A program made the translations under genes and the position numbers. The notes under the pieces are model-generated. The model was given only the letters and a program-made list of their open reading frames with translations. It searched no databases and had not been told where the DNA came from. From the NCBI GenBank assembly GCA_017408395.1, contig JAFQUQ010000056.1, positions 1 to 55,820 on the forward strand: a stretch of DNA of 55,820 nt. Direction: 5' to 3'. The stretch comes from Oscillospiraceae bacterium. GTDB taxonomy: Bacteria; Bacillota; Clostridia; Oscillospirales; Ruminococcaceae. Below, in pieces: positions 1 through 7,782 of this stretch; positions within the stretch are counted from its first letter, which is position 1; every line of letters begins with the position of its first letter.

Positions 1-11
1 ATGTCGTTCAT
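1..11 (-). CDS. Start of a gene running off the left edge (partial)
   Basis: Only the first codons (Met-Asn-Asp) lie in the window. They are called because the minus strand has a textbook AAGGAGG ribosome-binding site eight bases upstream of the ATG at 11, and a near-consensus promoter further upstream (63-91). An ATG at 17 is in the same frame but lies only two bases from the Shine-Dalgarno sequence. The product cannot be named. Confidence 0.45.
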
Positions 12-62
12 CGACATTTCCTCCTTGTCATTATTTTAATTGCGGTCGGCAAACCTGCTTTT

Positions 63-91
63 ATTATAATTCGCAAGGAGGTTTTTGTCCA
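63..91 (-). promoter_or_regulatory. Strong sigma-A promoter for the left-edge gene
   Basis: On the minus strand TGGACA, a 17-bp spacer and a perfect TATAAT point to the left edge, about 45 bp before the AAGGAGG site. Five of six bases match at -35. Confidence 0.75.
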
Positions 92-106
92 TAGCTATAA
101 GCTCTG

Positions 107-130
107 AACCCCCAGTAAAACTGGGGGTTT
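107..130. repeat. Perfect 10-bp stem-loop, possible IS200/IS605-end-like palindrome
   Basis: AACCCCCAGT and ACTGGGGGTT are inverted around an AAAA loop. There is no T-run on either strand, so it is not an obvious terminator. It lies between the maturase terminator and the promoter of the left-edge gene. Short hairpins of this kind occur at ends of IS200/IS605 elements, but no transposase is visible. Confidence 0.5.
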
Positions 131-140
131 GACTATACAA

Positions 141-170
141 ACAAAAAAGACACCGCATATCCACGGTGTC
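141..170 (-). terminator. Rho-independent terminator of the SCIFF maturase gene
   Basis: On the minus strand the 7-bp stem GACACCG/CGGTGTC is followed by TTTTTTGTTTGT, 13 bases beyond the maturase stop codon. Confidence 0.85.
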
Positions 171-183
171 TTTAAAATCATAT

Positions 184-1566
184 TCAGAATTCAAATCCTT
201 CTTCTTCAGCCGCCTTAGCCGCCTTCATCATAATAGCACATTCAAGACGCTTCTTTTCGATTTCGCAGGAAATCTTATGAGGAATATGAACGTCACCGTT
301 ATAAATGAAGTTGTTTGCGTTACATCCGCCGCTGCAGTAGAATTTAGCCCAGCACTTCTTACAATCTTCCTTTGTGTAAATGTGTGCGCTGGAATACTGC
401 TTTTTCATTTCAAGGTCAAAAGTACCCTCGTGGATATTGCCCATCTTGCAGCCGTCAACGCCGACAAACTGGTGACAAGGATAAATGTCACCCTCAGGGG
501 TTACCGCAACATACTCGTTACCGCTGCTGCAGCCTCTTAAACGCTTGATTGCACAAGGACCCTGGTCAAGGTCAAGCATAAAGTGGAAGAAATTGAAATG
601 CTTACCCTTCTTATCATTAATAAGAAGCATCTGAGCAAGACGTTCATACTCGGAGAAAATCTTTGGCAGTTCCTTTTCTGTAAGCGCATAGCTCATAGAC
701 GGGTCACTTACAACCGGCTCAACGGAAATCTGGTCAAAGCCTTCGTCATAAAGGCTGAATACGTCATTTGCAAAATCAAGGTTATACTTTGTAAATGTAC
801 CTCTTACATAGTATTCCTTGCCATTTCTCTTTTCAACAAGGTCCTTGTATTTAGGCATAATACGGTCATAACAGCCTGTACCGTCAATACGCTTACGTAC
901 ACGGTCATTGACTTCCTTACGTCCGTCAACTGAAAGAACAACATTGGACATTTCCTTATTGATAAAGTCGATTTTATCATCATCAAGAAGCATACCGTTT
1001 GTTGTAACGGTGAAACGGAAATTCTTATTGTGGATTTTTTCCTGCTCACGTGCATACTCAACTATCTGCTTTACAACATCAAAATTCATAAGCGGCTCGC
1101 CGCCGAAAAAGTCCAGCTCAAGATTAATTCTGTCCTTGGAATTTTCAATAAGGAAGTCGATAGCCTTTTTACCCGTAGCAAAATCCATATGCATTCTGCA
1201 GCCCAGACCGTAATCGCCTGTTGAAGCAAAGCAGTATTCACAGCGAAGATTACAGTCCTGCTCAACCAGCAGACACATAGCCTTTACAGGTGCAGGCACG
1301 GAATACTTTGCATATTTTTCGTAATCGTCCTCCGAGAAAAGAATATCATTCTTATAAAGCTCCACCACTTCCTCGTAGCAGGACTTGATCTCGTCAGGAG
1401 TATAGAAACGTGAGAGCTTTTCAATTACTCTCTCGGGACATTCATCGTCAAAAGGCGGTTTAACGTTATCAAGCATATCATATGTAAGCTCATCCACAAG
1501 ATGAACACCGCCGCTGTTTACGTCAAGAACAATATTATATCCGTTAAGCTTATATTTGTGTATCAT
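184..1566 (-). CDS. SCIFF peptide radical SAM/SPASM maturase
   Basis: Radical SAM enzyme that installs thioether cross-links (Cys sulfur to a partner residue) in the SCIFF peptide encoded just upstream. The radical-SAM cluster motif is CNLRCEYC; the C-terminal SPASM region carries many cysteines (CSSG, YPCHQF, DCKKCWAKFYCSGGC, SCEIEKKRLEC) for two auxiliary Fe-S clusters. The N-terminal MIHKYKLNGYNIVLD segment, which binds the precursor, is typical of this family, so I place the start at 1566. The frame stays open to 1614, and ribosome-binding sequence is weak at both places (GGGA before 1566). The gene follows the peptide after an attenuator-like hairpin and has its own terminator. Family assignment is firm; the biological role of mature SCIFF remains unclear. 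Confidence 0.92.
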   Translation of the reverse strand: MIHKYKLNGYNIVLDVNSGGVHLVDELTYDMLDNVKPPFDDECPERVIEKLSRFYTPDEIKSCYEEVVELYKNDILFSEDDYEKYAKYSVPAPVKAMCLLVEQDCNLRCEYCFASTGDYGLGCRMHMDFATGKKAIDFLIENSKDRINLELDFFGGEPLMNFDVVKQIVEYAREQEKIHNKNFRFTVTTNGMLLDDDKIDFINKEMSNVVLSVDGRKEVNDRVRKRIDGTGCYDRIMPKYKDLVEKRNGKEYYVRGTFTKYNLDFANDVFSLYDEGFDQISVEPVVSDPSMSYALTEKELPKIFSEYERLAQMLLINDKKGKHFNFFHFMLDLDQGPCAIKRLRGCSSGNEYVAVTPEGDIYPCHQFVGVDGCKMGNIHEGTFDLEMKKQYSSAHIYTKEDCKKCWAKFYCSGGCNANNFIYNGDVHIPHKISCEIEKKRLECAIMMKAAKAAEEEGFEF

Positions 1567-1713
1567 AAACAATCCCAATGCCGCCCGCTGCGGCACAACC
1601 TTTCCACTTTTCATTAAAATAAAAAAACCGACCGTTTGTCATAGACAAAAGCCGGGAAAAAACAAAAATACCGTTCCGGCAATCAGATTACGAAACAGGT
1701 ACAGCAGAATAAA

Positions 1714-1739
1714 CGGGGATGTCTGAATCAGACACCCCG
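1714..1739 (-). terminator. Attenuator-like hairpin between SCIFF peptide and maturase
   Basis: The minus strand reads CGGGGTGTCTGATT then CAGACATCCCCG, an 11-12 bp stem with one bulged base, followed by TTTATTC. The short T-tail suggests partial termination, which would give more peptide than maturase mRNA. Confidence 0.65.
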
Positions 1740-1763
1740 AAAATACTCAGCTTAACTACGAAA

Positions 1764-1901
1764 TTACTTTTCGCACTTCTGATTAGCAACTGTGCAGGAT
1801 GTCTTGCAAGCAGACTGGCAGGAAGCCTGGCACTTACCGCAGCCGCCCTTAGCAGCAGTCTTCTTAAGGTTAGCCTGATTGATAGTTTTGATGTGCTTCA
1901 T
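1764..1901 (-). CDS. scfA: SCIFF ribosomally made peptide precursor (six cysteines in forty-five residues)
   Basis: Codes for exactly 45 residues: a basic N-terminal leader (MKHIKTINQANLKK) and a core with six cysteines at positions 21, 24, 28, 32, 36 and 43. This is the defining signature of SCIFF, a near-universal Clostridia RiPP precursor whose core is cross-linked by the adjacent radical SAM/SPASM enzyme. GGAGG lies eight bases upstream of the ATG, and a strong promoter starts 33 bp further up. It has no signal peptide and no transporter or protease gene beside it. Too short for many gene callers. Confidence 0.95.
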   Translation of the reverse strand: MKHIKTINQANLKKTAAKGGCGKCQASCQSACKTSCTVANQKCEK

Positions 1902-1933
1902 AGGAAAAACCTCCAAAAATAAATATTTTTATC

Positions 1934-1962
1934 ATTATAGCACATAATTCTGCAAATTTCAA
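1934..1962 (-). promoter_or_regulatory. Promoter of the SCIFF peptide gene
   Basis: TTGAAA, 17 bp, TATAAT on the minus strand. It starts just after the stop codon of the upstream membrane-protein gene, so the peptide/maturase pair can be expressed independently of yajC. Confidence 0.8.
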
Positions 1963-1965
1963 TAG

Positions 1966-2373
1966 TCATTTTAACGAAATATTCCTTTTTGAATTTACAC
2001 CTATTATACCTCCTATGCAGGAGCAGGATAAAATCAGCATTATTTTTGCAAAAAATCCGCCTGCCGAAAAGCTTCCGCCGAAAAAAAGAGCACACAGCAG
2101 AACGACCATAAACACAATTCCGCCGCAGAAAAACCCCGTCAGCAAACCCTTTTTTCTCTGACGCTTTGCTGTTGTATACGAAGCCGCAAAACAGCCTGCA
2201 CCAAGAGCGATCCCCGACATCGCCGAAAGCACCCTGTCGCTCATATCTATCTTTGTCGCAATCAGTGCAAACAGCAGCAGAAGCAGAAACACCGCCCCCA
2301 GACAGGACAGCACACCGTTTACAACCGTAATTATCATTTTCCGCTTAGCTTTTTCTACGGCAGTTCTCCGCAT
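1966..2373 (-). CDS. TIGR04086-type small membrane protein
   Basis: About 135 residues with four strongly hydrophobic segments (for example VNGVLSCLGAVFLLLLLFAL, then a Gly/Ala-rich pair and a final MLILSCSCIGGIIGV). Topology, size and position beside yajC fit the TIGR04086 family, whose function is unknown. I start at 2373, where GGAGGG precedes the ATG; the frame is open 35 codons further but that part runs into yajC. It ends four bases before the SCIFF promoter. Lysine/arginine-rich loops suggest cytoplasmic N and C termini. The family call rests on topology and neighbourhood. Confidence 0.7.
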   Translation of the reverse strand: MRRTAVEKAKRKMIITVVNGVLSCLGAVFLLLLLFALIATKIDMSDRVLSAMSGIALGAGCFAASYTTAKRQRKKGLLTGFFCGGIVFMVVLLCALFFGGSFSAGGFFAKIMLILSCSCIGGIIGVNSKRNISLK

Positions 2374-2431
2374 AAAAAAATCCCTCCGTACCGCATTTTG
2401 TAAAATAATATGCGTACCGAGGGAGGTTTTA

Positions 2432-2824
2432 TTACTTTTTCTTAGGTGTTTCTTCAACAGCGTCGTGAACAGTAGCATTTTCGGAGATTGCCCAGAGCTT
2501 TACTCTGATTTTGCTGCGGTCGCCGCCTGTTTCGATTACAGCTGTATCTTCACGGGAATTTTCAGGATTTCTGTTGATACGAACAATAATACCTGTGATA
2601 CCGCCGATAGTTGTAACCTCGTCACCGATCTGAAGGCCGTCTCTGAGTTCCTTGGACTCCTTGTCCTTCTTCTTCTGAGGACGGAGAATAAAGAAATAAA
2701 AAACAACGATCATAGCTACAACAGAAATACCGAGAGAAACAAGCTGAGCCTGGTTCATCTGAGCTTCCATAGCCGCAGAGTCAGCTGCAGCTGTTGCTGT
2801 TGCTAAAACAGAATATAAATTCAT
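2432..2824 (-). CDS. yajC: Preprotein translocase subunit YajC
   Basis: Auxiliary subunit of the SecDF-YajC complex that assists Sec-dependent export at the inner membrane. The 130-residue protein has a short Ala-rich periplasmic N-terminus, one membrane helix (LVSLGISVVAMIVVFYFFIL) and the diagnostic RPQKKKDKE motif, then the GDEVTTIGGITGII cytoplasmic core. secD/secF are not in the window. It is the first gene after a strong promoter (2859-2887) and is followed by the TIGR04086 gene after 58 bp. Confidence 0.93.
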   Translation of the reverse strand: MNLYSVLATATAAADSAAMEAQMNQAQLVSLGISVVAMIVVFYFFILRPQKKKDKESKELRDGLQIGDEVTTIGGITGIIVRINRNPENSREDTAVIETGGDRSKIRVKLWAISENATVHDAVEETPKKK

Positions 2825-2858
2825 TATAGTTCCTCCATTTTTATAATCAATAAATGTT

Positions 2859-2887
2859 ATTATAACATCTTTTACTTACGCTTGCAA
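2859..2887 (-). promoter_or_regulatory. Promoter of yajC
   Basis: TTGCAA, 17 bp, TATAAT on the minus strand, about 35 bp upstream of the yajC start codon and its GGAGG site. Confidence 0.75.
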
Positions 2888-2912
2888 GAGGTTTTGCAAT
2901 TTTTTAATAATT

Positions 2913-4337
2913 TTATTCGGATATTTCTCCGCTTTTAAGCCTTCTGAAATAATCCTTTGTATCCTTTGCAACCACTCCGCTTAAAGCAAACAGCGCCACA
3001 AGGTTAGGAAGTGCCATAAGTCCGTTGAAGATGTCGGCAATAGTCCAGACAGCGGAAACTGTCATATAAGGTCCGATGAAAACAGCCGCAATGTAAAGAA
3101 TACGGTAAATCATAACAGCCGCTTTACTCTTTCCGCTTAAATATTCAAGGCAGCGTTCACCGTAGTAATCCCAGCCGAGAATAGTTGTAAATGCGAAGAA
3201 AACAAGGCACACCATAAGGATAAACGCAGGAATTTTTGAAGGGAGAAAATCCAGTCCCTTGACAAAAGCGTCCGTTGTCACCTGTACACCTTCAAGCTTT
3301 TCGTTTGACCAGGAGCCCATCATTATAATTGAAAGACCTGTCATTGTACATATAACAATAGTATCAATAAAGGTACCTGTCATTGAAATGAGTCCCTGAC
3401 GAACAGGCTCCTTTGTCTTTGCGGCAGCTGCGGCAATAGGAGCAGAGCCAAGTCCCGATTCGTTTGAGAAGATACCTCTTGCAATACCGTTTCTCATAGA
3501 AATAAGTATCGCACCGAGAGCACCGCCCGAAACAGCACGGAGTCCGAATGCACCTGCAAAAACCTCGGCAATCGCAGATGGAAGCTTTGTAATATTTGTA
3601 AAAATAAGAGTAAGTACTGCTACCACATAAAGAATTGCCATAAACGGCACAACGATTTCAGAGACCTTGCTTATTCTCTGAATACCGCCTATAATTACAA
3701 GGCCTGCACATATTGCAAGCACAAAAGCAGTGATTACAGTTACAACAGAATAATTATTTCCGAAAAGTGCAATGGTATTTGTACCGTCAGGGTCAAAAAA
3801 GCCTGTTACCGCAGAAGCAATACCGTTTACCTGCGAGAAAGTACCGATACCAAGCAAGCCTACGCAGGCACCGAAGAAAGCAAACACCTTTCCGAGCCAT
3901 TTCCACTTGCTGCCCATACCGTTTTCTATGTAATAGAACGGACCGCCGAGAACGTGTCCCTCAGAATCAATTGTTCTGTACTTTACAGCAAGGAAACCCT
4001 CGGAATATTTTGTAGCCATTCCGAGAAAAGCGGCAACCCACATCCAGAACAATGCGCCCGGACCGCCTGCAAGCACGCCAACTGCCGTAGCAACACCGAC
4101 AATGTTTCCCGTTCCTATTGTAGCGGAAAGTGCCGTACAAAGTGAAGCAAAGCCCGAAACCTCGCCTTTTCCGCCCTCTTCTTCCTTAAAAAGATATTTT
4201 AACGCACGGGGCAGATTAAAAATCTGAATAAAACCTGTTCTTACCGACAGCCATAAGCCTGCGGCAATAATCAGGACTATCAGCGGGACACCCCAGACAA
4301 AATCGTCTACTGCCTTTAAAATTTCATTAAAACTCAT
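2913..4337 (-). CDS. Alanine:Na+ symporter (AGCS family)
   Basis: Secondary transporter of 474 residues that takes up alanine or glycine with sodium. About ten to eleven membrane helices are visible. Family signatures include GTGNIVGVATAV near residue 75, GGPGALFWMW, and the GIARGIFSNESGLGSAPIAA stretch around residue 285. Length is normal. AGGAGATGACAGG precedes the ATG. It stands alone: yajC has its own promoter downstream, and the neighbouring kinase is divergent. Substrate is inferred from family. Confidence 0.92.
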   Translation of the reverse strand: MSFNEILKAVDDFVWGVPLIVLIIAAGLWLSVRTGFIQIFNLPRALKYLFKEEEGGKGEVSGFASLCTALSATIGTGNIVGVATAVGVLAGGPGALFWMWVAAFLGMATKYSEGFLAVKYRTIDSEGHVLGGPFYYIENGMGSKWKWLGKVFAFFGACVGLLGIGTFSQVNGIASAVTGFFDPDGTNTIALFGNNYSVVTVITAFVLAICAGLVIIGGIQRISKVSEIVVPFMAILYVVAVLTLIFTNITKLPSAIAEVFAGAFGLRAVSGGALGAILISMRNGIARGIFSNESGLGSAPIAAAAAKTKEPVRQGLISMTGTFIDTIVICTMTGLSIIMMGSWSNEKLEGVQVTTDAFVKGLDFLPSKIPAFILMVCLVFFAFTTILGWDYYGERCLEYLSGKSKAAVMIYRILYIAAVFIGPYMTVSAVWTIADIFNGLMALPNLVALFALSGVVAKDTKDYFRRLKSGEISE

Positions 4338-4503
4338 CCTGTCATCTCCTGTATTATATAGTACACAATCTTGATTATTTTACCATAAATAAATATTTAT
4401 TTTTGTAACATTTTATTAATTAAGCGTAAACTTGCAAAGAATATCCGATAAAATTTTATCCGCTCGTTTTGCACAAAAAATGTAAAAAGTCATAGAATAT
4501 ATA

Positions 4504-4532
4504 TTGAATAATGGCTATTTTTATAGTATAAT
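4504..4532 (+). promoter_or_regulatory. Promoter of the hybrid histidine kinase gene
   Basis: TTGAAT, 17 bp, TATAAT, about 55 bp before the start codon. The region 4338-4587 between the divergent genes is very AT-rich and holds nothing else I can name. Confidence 0.75.
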
Positions 4533-4587
4533 AATTAAAATATGCGCAAATAACGCATCAGCAAAACAGGCAAGGGAGTGATTTACA

Positions 4588-6912
4588 ATGCATTATTCGC
4601 ATCTTTTTGAGATTATCTCGGTTTTATCCGTTACACTATTTTCAGTTTTCACAGCCATAAACAGCAAAAGGCAGAACACAGAACGCACTGTTGCACCGCT
4701 TATGCTCAGCACATCCGCTGCATTGATATTGCATACGGCTTGTCTTATTTTCATCAGGATCGCAAACGAAAAAACCTCATTTGTAAACTACCAGATAAAA
4801 ATTGCATTTATCCTGTTTATTCTTTCATTTATGTGCTATGCACTGAGCGCTTTTATGATGTTCCGTATGATACGCAGTCTTTCCCAAAACAAAGAAAAGC
4901 GTCATACCGCCGCAAAAATCGCTTCAACTTTACCGCTTATCGTATTCGTGCTGGTCACAGCATTACTGGCATTCAGCGGCTCTTCATTCAAGCTTGACAG
5001 CCTCAATTTTACGGGATACATTATGTTTGCAATAGCAGCCTTTGTTGTTTTCGCATTATACGCCCTGCTTGCAATGATATTTATCGCCGTCAAGCGTAAA
5101 TGCTTTACAGCAAATCAGCATATTTCCATAATATTTTTCTGCGTTGCGGTATTCTTCAGTATGATGTCATTGAATGATATACTTTATCCTTATCCGTTTG
5201 TTTCGCTCGCTCCTTCAGCGGCGTTTGCTGTAATGTTCATTTACTTTACATTCAGAAATATCCCCATTACCCAGCCTGTTGAAGTTCCTGCCGAGAATTT
5301 ACCGTCGGAAAGCGAAAACAACTCTGATTCAACTATAAAGGAAACATTCCTTGCTCATATTTCCCACGAAATCCGTACACCTGTAAACAGTATGCTTGGT
5401 ATGAGCGAAATGATCCTCCGCAAAAGCTTTGATGAGGAAATCAGAAACTATGCCATTACAGCAGAAAAATCGGGAAGAGGACTTCTTGAGCTTACCAACA
5501 ACCTTATTGATTACACAAATTTAAGTTCAGGTAATTTCCCATCTACAACCGCTGTTTACAGAACAAGGGAGCTTTTCGAAAAACTTATACTTGAAACGGA
5601 ACGGAAGCTTGAAGGCAAACAAGTGCAGCTTATTACGGATATTTCGGGCAATATCCCCTGCGAGCTTCTCGGCGACGAAAGCAACATTTACAGAATTATC
5701 TCAAATCTTATTTCCAACGCTGTAAAGTTCACCAAAAGCGGTACTATCACCATAACGGCTTCATCCGTACAGACAGATGATGGTATCGCAGAGCTTTCAG
5801 TTTGTGTAAAAGACACAGGATGCGGTATCAGCGAAAAAACGCTCCCCCTTATCTTTGACTGTTTTGAACGCTCTGAGGAATCAAAGAATACCTATGTTGA
5901 GGGTATGGGTTTAGGTCTGTCGGTAACCGCAAAGCTGCTCAGACTTTCAAACGGTACTGTAGATGTACAGAGCGAATGTGGCAAGGGAAGCAGCTTTACA
6001 GTTAAAATTCCGCAGAAAATCAGCAATGTATCCCCTGTGGGAGCTGTATCCGCTTACACTGCCAACGAAAACAGGCATAACGAGTTTTTCACAGTCAAGG
6101 AAACCGACGTGCTTATTGCGGACGATAACGAAGTCAATCTTTTCGTTCTCCACGAATTCCTTAAACAGTTCGGCATCGACGCCGATATTGCAAACTCAGG
6201 GGAAGAATGCTTTGAGCTTGCAAGCAGAAAATGTTATGACATAATTTTCCTCGACCATATGATGCCTGACCCTGACGGTGTAAATACAATGCATATGATA
6301 AAGGAGACTGCAGGCTGTGCAAGCAGCAGTTCGGAAATCATTGTTACCACCGCAAACGCAGTTACGGGAGTCCGTGAACAGTATATCAGCGAGGGATTCA
6401 GCGACTATCTTTCAAAGCCCGTTGAATTTGATAAGCTTGCGTCCATTCTGAAAGCACACCTCCCCGATGACAAAACATCCCATCATTATACTGCGTCCCC
6501 TGCTGTCGATACCCAGACGATTTTCTCTATGGAGAATATTTCTCACATAAATACGGCGGCAGGTCTTGACCTTTACAGTGATAACCGTCCTGATTATTTC
6601 AAGGCTCTGGCAGGTTATGCAAACAATGCAGGAAACTGTGCGGAAGCACTTGAAAACGCTTTTCTTCACAGAAATATGGCTGCTTATGCAGCTGCAGCGG
6701 CAGAGGTCCGTACAGCTTCATACAATATAGGCGCAGATAATCTTGCCGATATGGCAAAATTTCAGGAAATGTTTGCAAATGCAGGCAAATTCAACGATGT
6801 AACGACTTTACATCTTGATTTTATGAACGCTTTTGTTGCTGTTACGGCAGAAGCGGCACGAATCTGCACAGAAAACGCTCCTGAGCTTATCAGCCCCGAG
6901 CTTAAAGAATAA
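4588..6912 (+). CDS. Membrane hybrid histidine kinase/response regulator with a degenerate Hpt-like end
   Basis: 774 residues: about seven membrane helices (residues 1-230), a HisKA domain with phospho-acceptor His260 in HISHEIRTP, a HATPase domain with N box NLISNAVKF, G1 DTGCGIS and G2 GMGLGLS, and a receiver domain with acidic pair D512/D513, phospho-acceptor D556 and K610. The last 120 residues look like an Hpt domain (AAEVRTASYNIGA resembles the HxLKxxSxxIGA helix), but the histidine position is Ala705. So the phosphorelay seems to stop at the receiver or passes to a separate Hpt. The seven-helix input is of unknown ligand. No cognate output gene is adjacent. AAGGGAG supports the start. 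Confidence 0.88.
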   Translation: MHYSHLFEIISVLSVTLFSVFTAINSKRQNTERTVAPLMLSTSAALILHTACLIFIRIANEKTSFVNYQIKIAFILFILSFMCYALSAFMMFRMIRSLSQNKEKRHTAAKIASTLPLIVFVLVTALLAFSGSSFKLDSLNFTGYIMFAIAAFVVFALYALLAMIFIAVKRKCFTANQHISIIFFCVAVFFSMMSLNDILYPYPFVSLAPSAAFAVMFIYFTFRNIPITQPVEVPAENLPSESENNSDSTIKETFLAHISHEIRTPVNSMLGMSEMILRKSFDEEIRNYAITAEKSGRGLLELTNNLIDYTNLSSGNFPSTTAVYRTRELFEKLILETERKLEGKQVQLITDISGNIPCELLGDESNIYRIISNLISNAVKFTKSGTITITASSVQTDDGIAELSVCVKDTGCGISEKTLPLIFDCFERSEESKNTYVEGMGLGLSVTAKLLRLSNGTVDVQSECGKGSSFTVKIPQKISNVSPVGAVSAYTANENRHNEFFTVKETDVLIADDNEVNLFVLHEFLKQFGIDADIANSGEECFELASRKCYDIIFLDHMMPDPDGVNTMHMIKETAGCASSSSEIIVTTANAVTGVREQYISEGFSDYLSKPVEFDKLASILKAHLPDDKTSHHYTASPAVDTQTIFSMENISHINTAAGLDLYSDNRPDYFKALAGYANNAGNCAEALENAFLHRNMAAYAAAAAEVRTASYNIGADNLADMAKFQEMFANAGKFNDVTTLHLDFMNAFVAVTAEAARICTENAPELISPELKE

Positions 6913-6972
6913 TCCCCGGTGTGCTTTTTGTCATCAGATAAAAAGCACATACTATTATAATAAGGAGTAATT

Positions 6973-7782
6973 ATGAAATTATCTGTTTTCTATCATCACA
7001 TCGCCGAAGCTTCTGCACAGACAGGAAGAAGCCTTTCCGACCTGCTGGACTATATAAAAAAGCTTGGTATCGACTATGTTGAGGTCGATATGAATGATCT
7101 CATCAATTCAGAAAATCTCGTCAGAAATCTTGATGAACACGGATTAAAAATCTCATCGGTGTACAGCTTCTATAATTTCGGCGTTTCAACCGATTGCACA
7201 GACGGATTTGCTCATATCGACCGTGTTGCGGCGGCAGGCTGTGATAAAATTATGCTTATCCCGGGATTTTACTCTTCTGCCGACAATGACACAAGAACAG
7301 CTGAATTAAACAGTATGGTCAACGCTATGAAGGAAATGTGCGTATATGCTGTCAGCAAAGGACTTACCCCGACAATCGAAGATTTTGACGACTCAAACAG
7401 CCCCATATGCGATGCTGAAGGTATGCTTTGTTTCGCAGAACAGATTTCACAGCTGAAAATCACTTTTGATACGGGTAATTTTATGTACAGCGAGCGTTCC
7501 GAAACGGAAGCTTACGCAATGCTTAAGGATAAAATCGTGCACGTTCATTGTAAAGACAGAAGCCTTGACAGTAATTCAAAAGGCGAGGTCAAGCTTACAA
7601 CAGGCGGCAGAGCATTGTATCCCTCCCCTGTCGGTGACGGAAGCATAAAAATGAGGGAAATCGTAACTTCACTTAAAGCAGCAGGATATGACGGAATATA
7701 TACGATAGAGCATTTCGGTACGGAAAACCAGCTTGGGTTTATAGAAAAATCAGTTAAAAATCTTAAGGAGTGGCTTGAATGA
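6973..7782 (+). CDS. Sugar phosphate isomerase/epimerase-like TIM-barrel protein
   Basis: 269-residue xylose-isomerase-like TIM barrel (AP endonuclease 2 superfamily). Likely metal ligands sit in the usual places: TIEDFDDS (Glu), ITFDTGNFMY (Asp), IVHVHCKDR (His) and YTIEHFG (Glu). Such enzymes isomerise, epimerise or dehydrate sugars and keto-sugars in the cytoplasm. AAGGAG precedes the start. Its stop codon overlaps the start of the ThuA-like gene (ATGA), so the two are translationally coupled and probably act on the same sugar. Substrate unknown. Confidence 0.8.
   Translation: MKLSVFYHHIAEASAQTGRSLSDLLDYIKKLGIDYVEVDMNDLINSENLVRNLDEHGLKISSVYSFYNFGVSTDCTDGFAHIDRVAAAGCDKIMLIPGFYSSADNDTRTAELNSMVNAMKEMCVYAVSKGLTPTIEDFDDSNSPICDAEGMLCFAEQISQLKITFDTGNFMYSERSETEAYAMLKDKIVHVHCKDRSLDSNSKGEVKLTTGGRALYPSPVGDGSIKMREIVTSLKAAGYDGIYTIEHFGTENQLGFIEKSVKNLKEWLE

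Noticed and set aside
4353..4358. Minus-strand TATAAT as the promoter of the alanine symporter
   Set aside because: It is so close to the Shine-Dalgarno sequence that the transcript would begin inside it, and there is no -35 at the right distance.
4470..4495. TTGCAC followed by AAAAAGTCA upstream of the hybrid kinase as a fourth regulon site
   Set aside because: Ten bases separate TTGCA from AAAAAGTCA, and GTCA lies 11 rather than 22 bp from the -35. In such AT-rich DNA this is weak.
6921..6948. GTGCTTTTT/AAAAAGCAC hairpin as a terminator after the hybrid kinase
   Set aside because: No T-run follows on either strand; it may be a minor structure or chance.
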